A DNA stretch of 64,000 bases from Syngnathus acus (GCF_901709675.1 NC_051107.1:1247501-1311500), one strand, 5' to 3'; numbered from the stretch's first letter, positions 1 through 59,045 are shown. Numbers and translations are program-made. The notes: generated by a model from the letters alone, not told the origin.

Positions 1-3000
1 TTGAAGTACAGCTAGCCCCAACATCCACCATTTCAGGTAGATACGTTAAGTCTTGATGCCTGATTATGCATTCATTGGGGGGGGGGAAGGTGCTGGAGGC
101 GGGAGTGATTCTTTCCAAACATACCAAAGCGAGGGGAGTATTAGCTTCCACCGATTGTAGTCCCATTCGAGACCCCCCAAGTCTCCAAAACGTCAGTCAT
201 TCTATATATACTTGGTAGGGTTAAGCGCTAGGTTAACAAGTCCGTTTTGACGCAAACGCGAACAAACTCCCCAGATGAGTTTGTGCTAATTTGCCGTCAA
301 CCTGAGCGACAATTCCAAAGATCTTTATCCTTTTGTTTTGTGGCTGATTATTCCCCAGCGATTCTGGACTGTTGGACAATGCGCTGGTACCCTCAAAGGT
401 TCTGCTTTGCTAGCCTTGACATTTTCACAGAAGAACCTGTCAAGTCCTGATCCTGGGAATGATTATCTTCGAGTCCAATAGTTACGGTACAGGAATCAAG
501 ACCGTACCTTGATCAAGACCACTACATAGACATTCCGCTCGTCCTCCCAACATACCAACGATTAAAAGCCTTAACGAGACAAAACAAAATTGCAAAGTGT
601 CATCCTTTGAACGATCCTTCAAAGGGGATCAGTTTTCCTCAGATGCTAGAGACTCTGCCTCGCTGGGGAGTCCCCACATTTGACCCACAGTGTCACCATT
701 AACGACGCCGAAGCCGGACTTTACCCGTCTAATTATTTTACACCCCAGCTGGCCGGCACACCCGCTCCGTTGCCCCGCACTCTCGCACATGAAGGAGGCT
801 AATCACCGGTGTGATCTCCCGCTTTTCACCTCTGACCCGCCCAACACTAGAATAACAAGGTCCACCCCTGCAGCCTCGCAGCCCCTCAACACTTTTCCCC
901 CCAATTAGGAGAGTGCCTTTCCCATTGCAGATGACAGATGAGCGGTCAGGGGGGCGGGGTGTCAGACCTCCTTTGCTTAGCTTCTCCCGGTGCCCGCGGA
1001 AGGGATGAAACAGGAGGACATCCCGGGCCCTGGGGAGCCATCTTAGAGGAGATGGAAGTCCTGTTGACGTAGATAAACGACTGTCTGAGCGGAGCAGCGA
1101 GACGGGGGGCAGCGAACGTGAATACATCGGGGTGCGGCGGCAGATGGAAAAGAAATTGCATGGAAGGAAAATGGAAGCTGCGATGTTCCGTATTAGGAAG
1201 CAGGTAGAGAAATCAAGTGCGGGCTCCAACGGCCGGAGGAAAACCGCGACGGGGACGGGGAGATAAGGCCTAAGGCCATTTTCTTCCGCCTGCAATAAAG
1301 GCCGAGGCGCACTCCAATGAATCAAGGCGTCGGGGGCTTTCCTCTCTCTGTTGTGTGTTATGTCCACCGCTAATGGCCAGCAGATGTGGACGTATTTCAC
1401 AAGTGCGTCTTTGGAAAACATTCCCGCACATAAATCCAATTAGATCGCATGAGCGAGCTGGTGAGACGGTAGAGTGTGAGCAGCGACCGCCCAAACAGCT
1501 GACTTAAATAATCCCATTTTTCCACAGGTAGAAGGTTCGCGGCACTCCCTGTAGGTTTTAGTCTGGTAATTTATTTGGGTTTGTCTGGTAGTAGTGCCTA
1601 GATGATAATCTTTGACAGAGTGCGGGTTCTTTTTTCAGGAGATCCAAGTGAAGTGTTTCATCCTACGTGGAACAGCAGATCACCTGTAACGGGATGCATT
1701 CTGGAGAACCGCACATAAATCCTGCAACGCACTTGAGCTTGAAGCAACAAACCTTACTGTATATGTTATAGCGCGTCCTCTGGGAGGCATTAATCGCTCA
1801 TCCAAAGTCAGTCATGAAGTTCCTGATAGTGTAAATCCATGTTTGGACAAGAGTGGAGTATGAGAGCCAGGTGATCTCTGCCCTCGGTCTGGGATTTCAA
1901 TAAAGCTTGTTGGGGTGAGATAAAACGCTGCTGAGCCATGCGGCCGTCAGGAATGCACAAAATAAGAAGTGATGCATGCAACATGTTGGCCAAAGTTGGT
2001 CGAGAGCGAGCAAAGTCTCAGAAGCCATCGGCCTGGACTGGCCTCTGGGGGAAGGGGGGGGGCGAGCTCTAGAATTCTATGGTGGATGCCAAGACCTCCT
2101 TTTCGAGGTTCTGCTTCTACTTTATGGCCCTGCAAGCAACTTGAGGAGCAGAGAGTGGAGTGAAGGGACGGCTTTGTATATTTCACAACGTTTGGACATA
2201 CATGAAATGAAAATCAAAATGACCTGCATTGAAAGAAAGCACACACACAAAAAAAAAAAAACAGGCCACGAAAGTCCCGATGGACTCTTTAAGATAACCT
2301 GGCAGGCCGGGCGAGATTCAGATTCAGGGGCTGGTGAGTACGAAACCTTCATAGTCAGTCAGTCAGTCACTTTTGTTTGTTGGGTTTGCTGGCTATGCTT
2401 TGGTTTGGTAAGGGAACCAAAGACCATACTGCTTTTTGATAGCTTTTCTAAGGGCCTACCGTCTCGGGTTCCAGCCCAACACCAAGGTCATTTTCTTTCC
2501 GACAAGGGAAAAGAAACTCACCTGGAGCTCTGGTGGCTATGATATGAGCGGAAGCAGCTCGACCCATCCTACACACAGCCCTGGAAACACAAGCCAGATC
2601 AAGGACTTACTCTTCCTTACTTGCTTCAAAAGCCGATGACAAAGTTCACTTCCTGAACAAAACTGATACATGAGCAAACACGTACTTTATCTCACAATGA
2701 TTCCAGAGATGTCAGGCAACACGAGGGCCAGAGTAAACTGCCCCTGACCCTCTGGCTTGCCAGACTCAATCAAGTGCAGGGGACTTTTCTCAAGGCAGCG
2801 ACAAGTCGGGAATACTCTGAGAACAAAATAAGACAAATGGACTTTGAAAGGAGTTTGGCAGAGTGTTCTGCAAAAAAAAAAGTTGCCCTGAGGATTGTTG
2901 ATGTGAAATCCAGCGCTTAAGCAAACACACTGCTTGCCAGCTCATAAAAAAAGATGGATTATTCTTTTTTTTTTTGGTTCATATTTCTGCTGGCATGTGT

Positions 3001-4340
3001 GAGATAAAAACAGTCACGGGTGCACTGGCCCGGTCTCCAGCCTGATCTGACCTGGAGTCAGCGCTCAACCACGGCCTACTGTACATTCAACAGGCGCTAT
3101 TAGCGTAGCAGCTGCTTGTCTGGCAGCATGTTCGCCGCTAACTAGCTCCACGTGTGCACGGACACACCACCACACACACGCTTGAATCTCCTGGCTTGAG
3201 TGTCACAGCGTGAGTGCGGCGGTCTTGCGAGCTTTTATGGACAAGGGTGGGGCACGGGGAGGTGAACGTCCACATTGGGAGGGGGGGGGGGGGGTGGCCG
3301 AGGGAGTCCCGCCAGGTGCTAATGGATTTCCTGCAGCTTTGAAACGCTGGCTTGCGCCGGCGACTCGCAACAGAGTCGGGTTTCATCTGCAGGCCAATTG
3401 CACCGGACCAACGTTTGACTTCGCCGTCGACAACACACCTACGCCTGAGCGGCTAGTGAAATGTATTCCAGTGAAAACAGTAATAATGACTCCACTGTCT
3501 GCCTGGCTGGCTGGCGAGCTTTTGGGTGATTCACGCTCTTGTTTTGCGCGCCAGGGCAAAATAAAATCAGCCCCGGGATGTTACGCGAAGGGACTTGGCA
3601 AGTGCATCAACCATGTTCAGAATCAGCACTCAGATCCGGTCTGCTGGTGAGATGATTGGCTTCTAAGTGAGTCACTTTACAAGTTCATCTCTCGTGTTGC
3701 TATTTAGGGACATTGAAGACATAAAAGAAAATCGCACATGGTTAGTTGTACTTCTTTGGTGCAGCTGCTCATCCAGACGCAAGTGTCGTGTCAAGAGATG
3801 CTTAGGCGAGTCAACCACTTTGTTATTGTAGCACACATGCAGCTTTGAAACACTTTCAAAAGACTATATAAGCATTTATAGTAAAAGCTCGGGATTTTTT
3901 TTTTTGTTAAACGATTAAGGCTAACGAGACTAAAGAGGCGAAACATTGGCTATGCTGTTCGACCGATTCCTTAATGATACCCTAATAATACTTTATAGCA
4001 GCTTTATTTTTTGCTTATACATTCGCTTTGACCTTTGACTTCAAAAGTGTGATAATTCAAAATCCTCTTGGCTTTGAATGCGGCACTTCATATTGGGTCT
4101 ATTTTAGGGGGGGAGTCACTCTTTGCAACCATTCAGCTAAAATGTTAGCACATTGCTAATGTGCTACAAGCATGATCTCAGCACTTTTCAAAGAGAGTTG
4201 GATTTGAAGCAACATTAGCTCATATAAAGAGATAATGATACGACAACTACTACTATTAACAGACATTCGTTAGCAGAGGCTAATAAGTTATGAAAATTAG
4301 CATTGGCCTTCTTCTATCATGCAAAATCCCAAACTATCAT
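1..4340. other. Gene-poor left flank
   Basis: No exon or element could be supported. A GC-richer part (about 690-1500) has a 233-codon stop-free minus-strand frame without recognisable domains, best explained by composition. A G-rich run lies at about 3281-3292. In mammals HGF lies on this side; nothing of it is seen here. Confidence 0.6.
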
Positions 4341-5231
4341 AGCAGGGACAACAACCTCCTGCTGAACGTCAACAAGACCAAGGAGATTGTTGTTGACTTC
4401 CGGAAGGGTCACACCCAACACCTGCCGCTGATCATCGACGGTGCTGTGGTGGAGAGAGTGAGCAGCACCATTCCTGGGGGTGCACATCAGTGAGGATCTC
4501 TTCTCCTGGTCCACCAACACCGCATCACTGGCGAAGAAAGCTCAGCGCCGCCTGTACTTCCTGCGGAAACTCAGGCGAGCAAGTGCTCCTCCGGCCGTCA
4601 TGACTACATTCTACCGTGGCACCATTGAGAGCGTCCTCTCCAGTTGTATCGCTGTTTGGGGTGGTAGCTGCACTGAATACAACATGAAGACCCTGCAGCG
4701 CATAGTGAACACGGCTGGTAAGAATATTGGTGCTTCACTCCCCTCCCTGAAGGACATTTACACCTCCCATCTCACCCGCAAGGCGACCACGATTGTGAGT
4801 GATGTGAGTCACCCCGCTCACTCTTTGTTTGATCTTCTGCCCTCTGGGAAGAGGTACAGGAGCCTGCGCACCCGCACCACCAGACTCACCAACAGCTTCA
4901 TTCTCCAGGCTGTTAGGATCCTGAACTCTCTCCCCCCTTCTGCGTAGCGTCCTGTACTTTTGCGCTCTATTCTGACTGTCTGCTGTATCCACACTTGCTC
5001 CATTTTTACTCCTCTTATTTATTATGTTATTTGTTTATTTATTATTTATTCATCACTCTTATTTATTCATTGTTTGTGCCTTCTTGTTTTTATTTTTTTG
5101 TGTTGTTTACTTGTATGTATATTGTGTACTATGTCTTGTCACCGTGGGATAGTGGGAACGTAATTTCGATTTCTTTGTGTGTCTTGGCATGTGAAGAAAT
5201 TGACAATAAAGCAGACTTTGACTTAATTTAA
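4341..5231 (+). mobile_element. 5'-truncated L2-type LINE
   Basis: Retains the C-terminal part of a non-LTR reverse transcriptase: LLLNVNKTKEIVVDFRKG (4356 onwards), then after a +1 frameshift near 4470, AKKAQRRLYFLRKLRRA, FYRGTIESVLSSCIAVWGG and DLLPSGKRYRSLRTRTTRL to a stop at 4945-4947. The 3' end, AATAAAGCAGACTTTGACTT, is typical of fish L2. Endonuclease and catalytic RT core are missing, so it is a dead fragment. Confidence 0.88.
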
Positions 5232-8200
5232 GTCATGGGTCCCCAAGGATTTTTTGTTGTGTGGCTCCAGTAATTATACACACAATTTTATGTCAGTTTT
5301 TGAGTTAAATGATTTTTCAGGATCCTGAAAGCTTCAGCTGCCTTACTGCTAAATTGGGGAGCTGACTAAGACATTAGCTGCAAGTATAGTGGCCCCTATT
5401 GGCCTGGAGTGTTAAATTTGGAATCAGAGACGTACAAATTGTGCCTTTGATCATGGCTATGATAAATACCAAATCCCCCAAAGATCCCAAAAGGCACACC
5501 ACGTGTTAGCAAACAGCAGGTGATTTTAGTGAGTCAAAAGCCACATCAAATAACGGTGCTGTTCTCTACATGGATCCAAGTTTTTTCCCCCATTAATAAC
5601 CAGTGACTCCACACGAAGTTTTATCTTTTTTGTGGAAAAGAACAGCAAAACCTTGCAATGATTAGAATCAACGTGTAGTAAAATCGAAAAAGTCTCGGGG
5701 CTACCAGGAATGCCAAACTTTTACTTTTGCCCCACTCCCGCCCCCATTTGTGGTAACGTGATAGCCCGAGACCAAAACAAAAAGATAAGCACGCAAAGAC
5801 ATCCCAGAGCCTTGGGGGCCAGACTTTTTTGAGTGAGCGTGTCGCAGTGATAAAACATATTCTAAACATAGCAATCTCAGCTTGGCGTGACAAAAAAAAG
5901 GGGGACAACCCCCTCAGGACGCGAGACTATCACGAGATATTTATTACCCCACTTGTGATTGGCTTCTGAGGGCGAGCCAAAGAAATGCCTGCAGCGAGGT
6001 GTTCTCGCTAAGATCATTATACACTCGCACCACTTGACAATATGGAACAATAGCAAGGAGGTCTTTTTCTTTGCCTGAAAAAAAAATAAAGCAATAGCGC
6101 CAAGACAAATAATCAAATGCGTCATTTCGGTCATACCAAGGCTACGTACTCAATTTCAGCCATTACAAAGTGATCCAATCAATTTGGATCTGGATCACAG
6201 TTAAAATGTAGTTAATTTGTTTTTAGGTCCCACTGAGAGAGTTCAACCTAATTTAACTTTTGGAGCAATTACCATTTTCCCCCACAAATGACCTGAATTC
6301 TAGGATCGAAAAAAATCACTGTCAAACTAAAACAACAATGCTAAATCTAATCCTAATTGTCAAGGGTTATTTTACAAAATGATCTCAATCCAGATTACAA
6401 ATCAAGATTAAATAAATACCTTCTTCCAAGGTTCATACAAAAGTTATGAGATACATAAACACAATACAAATCCGTTTAGGATTTTCTAAAAATGGATCTG
6501 GACCCAGATGCTTGATTCGGATCAAAATCAAGTTAATCAAATTCTCTTTTTGGCTCTTATAAAGTAACACACCAAATTTAATCCAATTGATCAAGATTCA
6601 GAACCTTGATCATAACCATTAGTCAATTTGTTGGGTCTGTCATTATCAAAGGTGACAATGAATTCCATTCCACCAAAGGCAAGATCCAAATTGAGATTAA
6701 AAAGTGAGCCATTCATCCAGCCTGGTTTAAAATGAAGCTACATACAAAATTGAATCTCATTTTTACATAAATTCCAGGAACAACAACTCTTCCTGGATTC
6801 ATACCAAACACAAGCCAAATTTCAAACAAATCTCAAGTGTAAAAAGAAAATTAGAATCTAAATTCTGTTTACACCTTCTCAATCCAAAAATCATCCAGAT
6901 CTCGATTCCAAATGCAGCTCCTAATACAAGCAATTCAGTTTTTCATTTAATCCAGGCCTTTCTGCCGTGCGTGTAAAAATGTTTGAGCACGACATAATTT
7001 TCATCTGATGGAACGATTACGCAGCATGCAAAAATAAACATGGCGCTCATAATGAGACCACAGCAAATGCAATCACTTACATAATAAACTTTTCATATTT
7101 ACTGAGGGGGACGTTCCCTGCGGGACGCCGGGCCAGATATCCATCAGAGGCGGACTTGGGATAACAATCCCAAGCACAACACCGGCGACCTCTCGGCATA
7201 AACCGAACGAGGAGTCTCGTTGCCAGACGCAAAATCCAGAGCCGCAAGCCTCAGCTCACCCCGGGCAGGAAATCCAGCATGTGCTGTTGACATCGCAACT
7301 CATCCGCGGAAGACGAGGAATAACACTTTAGGAAAAGTCAGAAAAGAAGTCCAAGAGAAGCGTGGAAGGAAGGAAAAAGTGTGACCAGTAAATCTGTCAG
7401 TCTTTATGATTGTGCGGCAATGTATGACTTTGAATTTGGTACGGTCCAACAAAACTTAAAAATGAACTTTCATATTAAAAAAAGAATCCTATCATATTGT
7501 CATTTAAAGCATTTCATGTTGGACATTGGTGACAGAAACAATACATTTTTCTTTTCAAATTAAGAGCAAATTAATTGGAACATGAAGCAATTCGTGGAAT
7601 CCTGCCTATTTTGTTCATTTAAAAAATACAACTGGTCCCCAAATTCCACAATTTAATATTACTAATTAGTTACAATTTAAACTGATGCGCTTAGTCTTTA
7701 GCCAAGTACTTTCCCACAAACAAGCCAGAAATAACATCAATGATTTTGCAATAGCTATCTTCAAGAGTTGTATCTTCATTTTCACTCAATGCCCTGTGGA
7801 AATCTTGTAAAAGAATGTAAATTTTCTACGAAATCCTTCGCCATACTGTGTTTGGACTTTATTTTGTATAATATGATGTAATTTCACAATGATTAGTCTC
7901 CAAGCAGTCATCTGGCAGCTGCTACCAAGACAAAAATGGCTATTATTTCATTATAAGACGTCGTAATTGGCTACTTTTTAAAATGTCCCCGGTGATTGTA
8001 TTTTTTTCTACTCTCAGCATGTCGCTCCATTTTTAACATCCGCCATAAAAGGGTAAAGTGACACTTTGTTTTTTTTTTCATTTTTGGGGGGAGCCGCAGC
8101 TGCAGTCGCGTGCAAAGCGGACGTCGCTAACGATTAGAATTCATCATGGCTTGATGGACGAGCCAGAGGAGACACCGGCGATAATTTATGGAGACGTTTG

Positions 8201-8327
8201 TGGGTGAAATCCAACATGGTGTTGTCGTTGACTGCCTGTCAAGAGTGCGGTCATGTGATCCATTGGGAGGGGAGAGGAGGGGGGGTTGAAGAACTGCCAT
8301 GGAGGAAGCAAATTGTTGTCATAAAAT
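5232..8327. other. Intergenic, no gene seen
   Basis: AT-rich with the degenerate block at 6150-6960. GC-richer islets near 7100-7300 and 8095-8300 could be conserved noncoding sequence but show no exon structure. Confidence 0.5.
6150..6960. repeat. Degenerate AT-rich repetitive block
   Basis: Motifs like GGATCTGGATCACAGTTAAA, CACCAAATTTAATCCAATTG and GATCAAGATTCAGAACC recur at irregular spacing. No coding potential; probably a decayed satellite or transposon. Confidence 0.4.
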
Positions 8328-9915
8328 TTTATTCTGAATATTTGAACATGGATGAACACACATTTTGATCAGAACTTTGGTTTTGTACTATTTTTTTTTT
8401 TTTACAAGTTCCACTTAAGTGTAACATTTTAAAGCACGATCAAGGGAGAGGGAGACTATGTCCACATGATTAAAAGTATTTTAAAATTTTTATTTGTTTT
8501 TCAGTTTTCAGTCACTTTAAATTGACTTCAAAGAATTTTGCGCATGCACTGTTTTGTTGTTGATTGTTGATGGGGGTTAGCTGTACAACAAAAAGTGGAC
8601 CACCACTATAGCAGTGAAACAAAAATTTTAAAATACCCCTGTACATGTAGACAGTCTTAAAAAAACGGGACTTGGTGGACCCGATGCTAACACACAACAC
8701 ACTCACAGACACAAACACACGCCAACCCGTAAGATTTCTGCGACCTGTACGGAATCGGAACCACTTCATATCACGTTAATTATTCCCGAGGGGACAGCAT
8801 TGGATTTTAGCACGTTAACTTAAAAAAATTTATGTTTTTTTTTTCCGCGCTTTTGGTAGCACACTGCTGCAGTGGGTGCTAAAAATCGGGATATGAATTG
8901 TAATGCAAAAAAACTGCAGATGCTGCCTCCTCAAGGGAAAACAAAGGCAGTAACAGCTGATCATCGCGCGATACTTGACATTAACTTGCATAAATTCGGA
9001 AAAGGAGAGAATTCGATTATGGCACTTGTTTTTTTTTCCCTCTCCCTGTTAGTAAATGACAACCACGTTGTTAGTTCCACCAAGAGCACGATGTTATGGT
9101 TGGATTATAAAGTGCAACAATTGCTAGCGTGACGGAGGAGTCTCTCTACGCCGAAGCAGACGAAAATAGCGATAAAAACGATCAAATATGAAAGTGGAAG
9201 GGTTAGCATCAAAATGTACTTTGTAGCTTTAGTTCTCAAATCATCAGCGTTGCACAATAAAACCACAGTGTAATGCAGACTAACACTTTACAAAATCTGA
9301 TCTTGAGCCCAGACCTACTGCGATAATAAAACGCTCAATTTATATTCGATTTGTTGTTAGTTCTGCAGAGATGTAAGCAAAGAAAAGACGACAAAGTGGA
9401 CTTCAGTAGTTGTACACACAAAATGCAGATAGTCGTCTCAGAAGTACATGGCACTAGAGAGTTTTCAGTCAGGTTTGTCCTGATTGGTTGACGCGCACTC
9501 ATGGCAGTTTTCGATCCAAGAATTCCAGACGTAAGGAAAACTAGGATTCGATTTTGACGAAGAGCACAGAATAAACAAGTTCCGGAGACACTGGCAGGTG
9601 TGAGGAAGAATCCAGACATAAAAGATTATCCGCAGGGCAAAAGTTGGTGGCGGCGCTGTTTTTCTTGCCTTCAACCAACAAGCAGACCACTAGATTAAAA
9701 ACAAACTGTTTGCTAGCTTCTGGCAGTGTTGATAAAAAAAAAAAAAAACTCAAGCTCCTCAACAAAGTCCGATAAGGCAGCCCCACTTACAAAAACAATG
9801 ACGCCAGCAATCAAAGTCCTCTTCAGGTGGGTTTTTTGCAGAAAAAGTTTGAAAGCTCTTCTCGTTCGTCATTCCAGAGACATGCTGGTAGAGATGGTGG
9901 TGGGGCAAAAACAGG
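8328..9915 (-). other. cacna2d1: Probable cacna2d1 3'UTR
   Basis: This stretch follows the cacna2d1 stop and has no convincing ORF on either strand. AATAAA hexamers in minus orientation lie at 8489-8494 and 8328-8333, the nearest I could find, which would give a 3'UTR of about 1.4-1.6 kb. The exact polyadenylation site cannot be fixed from sequence. Confidence 0.35.
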
Positions 9916-55154
<45,239 letters not shown>

Positions 55155-55716
55155 CGCGGGGAACGCTGAAAACAAAACAAAAACAAGAAGGGGAAATTAA
55201 AAAATGAAAGCAGCGCCACAAATCCACGTCGTCGCGTGTCCTGCCTTGCTGCACTCGTCCGTCAAACGTGTGCTCACACAAACGCGAGACAAATCTCTCC
55301 ACACAGCCCGCCCCCCACTCCCACAGTTGATGCTCGTGGGCATTCCCCCCTTTCTTTTTTTAGTGTTACACTGTAAGAAATACGGGACTGTGGGCGGGGA
55401 CATATGGTATATTAATAGTCACTTTAAACATTACAACACCCCTAAAAAATAAAAACATTTCAACTAAAAAAGTAGAATCAACTTTGACTTTTGAGAATCA
55501 GTCATATTTTGGTTACGGGAAGAAAATTTTCCAGAAGCTAAACTAAGCGAAGCTAGAAAAAAAGCTAAGCTAAGCTAAATACCATGGTATATTAGGAAAA
55601 TACCAAAACAGCTTTTTAAATAATTTTAACCCTTTAAATCGGTACATTTATGTATATAATATCCTCAAACAAAAGTAATATGTTGTAAAACCTTTTAAGA
55701 CAACTAAATCACTTAC

Positions 55717-55855
55717 GGTTTTTTCCGACTTTCTGTTTCTGGGCGTTCACCTGTTGATTGAGCAAACTCAGTCAAGCCTTGACTCCACCCACCTGTCGAG
55801 GGAATCGCCCATCTTTCGTCGTCATAGCAACGCCTGTGCGCATGCGCCATCTCGA
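55717..55855 (-). other. cacna2d1: Candidate noncoding first exon of cacna2d1
   Basis: A strong donor (ACC|GTAAGT, intron bases 55716-55711) lies about 550 nt upstream of the acceptor-like TTTTCAG before the ATG exon. Splicing the two would leave 11 nt of the coding exon as 5'UTR. The upstream edge is arbitrary, set by the promoter-like cluster described separately. Alternatively transcription starts closer and the acceptor is fortuitous. Confidence 0.35.
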
Positions 55856-55866
55856 CGGCACAGCCG
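55818..55866 (-). promoter_or_regulatory. Candidate cacna2d1 core promoter: RFX-like, NRF1 and YY1-like motifs
   Basis: Within 50 bp lie an RFX half-palindrome (GTCATAGCAAC, 55821-55831), a perfect palindromic NRF1 site (TGCGCATGCGC, 55837-55847) and a YY1-like site on the minus strand (AGATGGCGC). Such clusters are common in TATA-less vertebrate promoters. The position, about 0.7 kb upstream of the cacna2d1 start codon, fits. Confidence 0.45.
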
Positions 55867-55925
55867 AGCCACACCACCGTTGTTGCTTTGAATTTTAAAG
55901 AGTTAAAAATATGAGTTCTTATCAA

Positions 55926-58019
55926 GAAAAGAAAGTCAAAATAAAGTCAGTTACATAAGGGCAGCGGTCAGCGGTTAGTGCCAGTAAAATTGACCTTTTT
56001 GATGTTTTTAAATGTGAGCAAAGGCTATCCAGCATTTTGGGATCATTTTAGGAGTCACTGCGGAAAAATGTCAACGAGTGCTTTTAGAGTGCATCCCGGG
56101 TCACGTCTTGTCAGATCAAATTGGATTCTTGGCCCAAAATAACCTCAATGTGATTTCTCGGCATCAAGCTTAGTAGAAATAGACGGATGCATGCATTCAA
56201 ATTAGGGGCATGATGGCCAGCGAGAATCTCGAGAAAATGTTTGAATTTTACTGCTCAAACCGTGTGACAAAGAACTAAGATTAAAATTTGGGAAAAATAT
56301 ACAGTGATCCCTCGCTACTTCGCGTTTCGTTTATCACGGCTTCACTACATCGCGGATTTTTTTTCCAAATTAAAAACACATTTAAAAGTCAAAATAAAAC
56401 TTCTCTAAATGAGGAAACATATCTAACCTTTAGGACAATGTAGTATTGCTCCAAATGTTCGTTTACATCCCTTTAGAAGTCCGTTTTCGCGTGTTAGCAC
56501 GATCGCGAATTAGCATCTTTCCGCTAACTCGTTAGCCTGCCCAGTACTTCTTGTTGGTGACCGCACTTCGCGGATTTCACTTATCGCGGGTGGTTTTTAG
56601 AACCAATTATCCGCGATAAACGAGGGATCACTGTATATATATTTTGAAAAAAAATGGTCTCCTTTCAAATGGACTGTGATTTAAATATCGTCAACGTAAA
56701 AAGTGATTTCCTTTATTTGAATTAGAAAAAAGTAACCACAACAGTCAACGTTTAATCTTTTTCTGCATCTGATTCACTCACGTTTTATGTTCAGATTCTG
56801 TCTGGTTTGACTCATCGCATGTGACACTCTCAGTGTTGACTTGATCGCTATCAGACGCGGACATTTTGGAGGTCATCTTGAAAAAAAATATTTTAAAAAG
56901 CCAGATTTCAGCTTCTGGTCTGTCGCGGTGTCGCCTCGTTGACATGTAAGCAATAGCGAGCTCGTGTGTGTGATATGACGTCTCGTCTCAGGACGGAGTT
57001 GGCCTCACTCGGCCCTCGCTTGGTCCTGCCTGCTGACTGATCGCATTACGGTGAGGCCGAGCCATGTTGTCAGGAGCAGAAAGTTCGGGTCGGCCGGCGG
57101 CATCCAGTGACAGGAAGCCGGCTCACGGGCGGAATCGGAGGCGATTGGACGTGAAGGCTTAGTGCCATCCTCAATGCTAGCTTGCGGATATTAAAACTAT
57201 AAGCATCAGTTGGCGTCCATTTTGGATCCAATGCCCAAAAAAAAAAAAGACATGCCCGGTTGATTCTTGTCATTATGATCTTAAACACGAAAGAAAATCT
57301 TCAGTGTTTCCATCGTGTTTATCTGTTCTTCAAGCCACTGTTACATTTTCAAGTAGCATCTTTGAAGGCAATGGAGAACAAACATCTTTAGAAGTGCAGA
57401 TCAGAAGAATCAATCAGAAAGAAAGAAGGTAGGATGAATGACAACATAGCAGACATCAAAGAAAAGACTGAACTGAAAGGTTTTTTGATCCAGTCGTGAC
57501 TGTTGTGATTCCAGATCTCAATCTCAAAAATGACCTTCGAAGACTGGAATATGCTAATGTTTTGGAGTTCGGTCCCTAAAGTAAAGGTCATTTGATGGAA
57601 TATCAATTGGTGGCTTGGATTCATGGCGGCAAAGCCCAACAGGTGTTGGTTGACACATAAAGCATTTTTCGAGGTCTCAAAGAAATGAACATACACATGA
57701 AGTACTTTCACCCTCTGCTGGTAGAACTCTAGAAGTGTGCTCTGGAGATACTGTTTGGTCCACGAGGGCAGTTCCTGGTGATGATCCAGAATCCTGCAAG
57801 GGAAAGCTCAACTTAAATGTCTCTATTCTGTCTTTTTTAGTTTGCTTCTTCTTACTTCTATTTGAAAGAGCTTTCATGGGTCACAGATCAATCAGTAGTC
57901 CATGGTGAACCTATGTTGGGTTTCCACATTGAACCGGAAACCACTTGGCACCATCTTCTGGTCAAATCCTGTTACTTCATCTCTGTATAATTAAAAGAGC
58001 AGCTGTGGAACACTCACCT
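55926..58019. other. Intergenic region between cacna2d1 promoter and pclo
   Basis: Contains the pogo-like MITE (56300-56635) and otherwise unremarkable sequence. Minus-strand frames at 57388-57877 lack recognisable domains, and no splice structure connects them to either gene. Confidence 0.55.
56300..56635. mobile_element. Pogo/Tigger-like MITE
   Basis: Termini CAGTGATCCCTCG on both ends (inverted), flanked by TA. Internal repeats of TTTATCGCGG and CGCGGATT are typical of pogo-like Tc1/mariner MITEs. 336 bp; no ORF. Lies between the cacna2d1 promoter region and pclo. Confidence 0.88.
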
Positions 58020-59045
58020 AATCTTTGAATTGGTGAGAAATCTTATCCTAACACTAAAGACTGCCTATAACCACCTGGAATATCTCTAACCCTGAATCCT
58101 TGGAAGAACCTCTAAGTTAGAGGACCAACATAACCTTACCTGTAAATCCCTGATAAAACTCAAATCTTACCCAAAGCCTCTGAAGAACTTAAATCACTAA
58201 CTTGTGAAGTGGATTGTATCATCTTCTTATCCTACCTCCCAAAAAACTCTAAAACCCGCAGAACTCTGTAATCTACTTCTGATCATCAAAAACTACCTCT
58301 AAACTACTCCCCTGCCCTAACCTCTGACTATCTGGAGAACCTTAAACCCAAATCCTCTAGACAACTTGAAAACCTATTCTACAATCCACTAAAAACACAA
58401 CCTCTAATTTTATGAAGGTCTTTAAAACATACCTCTAGTCCTCAGAAAAAAATGAAATCCTACCCCTATGACTCATAAGAACCATGAAAAAAGTCTAATC
58501 CTCTGTAGAGCACATAACCTACTTTCCATTCTTGAATAAATCTGTAACTCTACTCTTCAACTTCAAAATGTTTTTAATAATAATTTCTAATCCAATCCAA
58601 CTACCTGGACCACCCGAACCAAATCCTCTCCAAAACCCATCTTGAAACACTACCCTAATTCTGTAAAGGGTCTCTCACACAGCCTGTGGTTCTCAGAAGA
58701 TCTTCAAATCCTATCTCTCCTCAGAAAAACCTGTAATCCTGTACCTATGACTCTGAAAAACCTCTAACAAAGTCTATCCCTCTATCTTGAACCGTACTCT
58801 TAAACCTTACAAGAATTTACAACCCTAATCCCTCAATATCTGGAGAACCTAAAACCCTGCGCAAAAACTCTAAGGGAACTGCCTTAATTAAAAACTACCG
58901 CAATCCTCTGAAAAACTTAAAATCATACTCCTTTTCACCCATTCAAACTATCTCAAGAACCTAAAACCCAAATCCTACAAAGACCCTAAAACCTCAAACT
59001 TACCCGAAGAACAGTCATCTGTAGAACCAAAAACCCTTCAACACT
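58020..59045. repeat. One-kilobase degenerate minisatellite, about 30-bp period
   Basis: Variants of CCTCTGAAGAACCTAAAACC and CTAATCCTACCTCTG recur more than 25 times, with strong strand bias (few G on plus). The block lies between the cacna2d1 promoter side and the tentative pclo 3'UTR end. Confidence 0.65.

Noticed and set aside
738-1439. 233-codon stop-free frame on the minus strand
   Set aside because: No recognisable domain, biased Pro/Arg/Leu composition matching local GC content, no splice or promoter context; other frames are also open nearby.
57388-57877. Minus-strand frames of 66-107 codons
   Set aside because: No domain, no matching splice signals, and no link to pclo or cacna2d1 exons.
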